Source: Phycisphaerae bacterium (GTDB lineage: Bacteria; Planctomycetota; Phycisphaerae; UBA1845; Fen-1342). Taken from it: a stretch of DNA of 15,205 bases. Positions 14,784-15,205 of this stretch are shown one piece after another. Position 1 is the first letter of the stretch. The number at the start of each line of letters is the position of its first letter. Below the pieces are notes generated by a model. It was not told the origin of the DNA, searched no databases, and saw only the letters and a program-made list of their open reading frames with translations. Location: NCBI GenBank assembly GCA_020058145.1, contig JAGVEP010000531.1, forward strand, positions 1 through 15,205. The letters are read 5' to 3'. The position numbers and the translations under genes are program-made.

Positions 14784-15205
14784 TCGACCGAATTCAAGCC
14801 GCGGCGGACCGTGCTCTTAGTTATATAACCGCGTTCACCTCCCGCGCGCCCACGCTACCTCTGATTCACGCGGCGACCACCAGCTCCGGAAGGGGGTGTC
14901 GGGCCGCAGCGGCCCCGACGCCCCGCAAGAGCGAAAAGAAGCCGGGCGCGGAAGGGGCTTAGCGTTGTACAATAGCCCTGTACCGCCCGGCGGCGGGGCG
15001 GGGCGAAGTCATCTCGGAAAGGTCGGACAATAACAGCGACGCACCCGGGGCATCGAGCGCGACTGCTGATCCGAGCGACCTGCTTGTCGGTCCTCGGCGT
15101 CGCCCGGGGCCGCGTTGCGCTGCATCGGCTCAACCCGCGGCGCCAGCCTCCGATACTACTGATTGGTCACAGCGTTGGTGCGCGGCTAGTGCCAGTAGCA
15201 TGGCA
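14784..15205. other. Intergenic region at the right edge, no supported gene
   Basis: No frame has convincing family similarity with a good start. A TATATAAC-like element near 14820-14827 on the minus strand could be the -10 box of the lipoprotein promoter, but no matching -35 box was found at the expected spacing. A plus-strand frame is open to the window end and finishes with ILLIGHSVGARLVP, which includes a GHSxG-like motif. It has no clear start, so it is not called as a gene. Confidence 0.4.
14893..14924. other. Strong GC-rich hairpin
   Basis: GGGGTGTCGGGCCG pairs with CGGCCCCGACGCCCC around a 3-nt loop (14907-14909), forming a 14-bp stem with one bulged C and one G-U pair. No T-run follows on either strand, so it is not a classic terminator. 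It may be a factor-assisted terminator, an RNA structure or a remnant mobile-element end. Confidence 0.45.

Noticed and set aside
14855..15133. Minus-strand frame of 92 codons near the right edge
   Set aside because: Arg/Pro/Ala-rich, no start signal or motif, and it contains the strong hairpin at 14893-14924.

Overview
The window is high-GC bacterial DNA. It most resembles a member of the Planctomycetota, possibly a Phycisphaerae-like lineage, although no rRNA or housekeeping gene is present to confirm this. Three things point there. An ECF sigma factor is coupled to a membrane Ser/Thr kinase carrying a long WD40 array. Several large secreted repeat proteins sit together. Two exported proteins end in a short Cys-containing segment, a hydrophobic helix and an Arg-rich tail, like a cell-surface sorting signal.

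Layout. From 1 to 6132 the minus strand carries exported structural proteins. In transcription order these are a 1049-residue repeat-rich passenger-type protein (6132-2983), a possible micro-ORF with a signal-peptide-like start (2895-2743), and two tandem paralogues built from a 13-residue Gly/Tyr repeat (2692-797, and 749 running off the left edge). A small hypothetical frame (6458-6183) lies upstream of the large protein. From 6602 to 10505 the plus strand carries the sigma factor and the kinase, separated by 4 nt and diverging from the surface-protein genes. The stretch 10506-11499 is a degraded patch holding the C-terminal remnant of a DDE transposase. From 11500 to 14747 the minus strand again carries exported proteins: an SGNH-hydrolase-like protein with a thrombospondin type-3 repeat and C-terminal anchor, and a lipoprotein with an Asn/Gly/Asp-rich linker, an IPT/TIG domain and a right-handed beta-helix. 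The right end (14784-15205) is intergenic, with hairpins and no supported gene.

How the parts may fit. Every confidently called minus-strand gene begins with an export signal and has an extracellular-type architecture, so the window reads as a cell-envelope locus interrupted by a signalling pair. The kinase has its catalytic domain before a single membrane helix and 14 WD40 blades after it, enough for two seven-bladed propellers. It could connect envelope or extracellular state to the adjacent sigma factor. That link rests on gene order and family precedent, not on direct evidence here. The most unusual features are the tandem paralogues that are identical over 51 bp of their signal-peptide DNA but diverged afterwards, the double-propeller kinase, the shared C-terminal anchor pattern, and the micro-ORF and small hypothetical frame beside the surface-protein genes.
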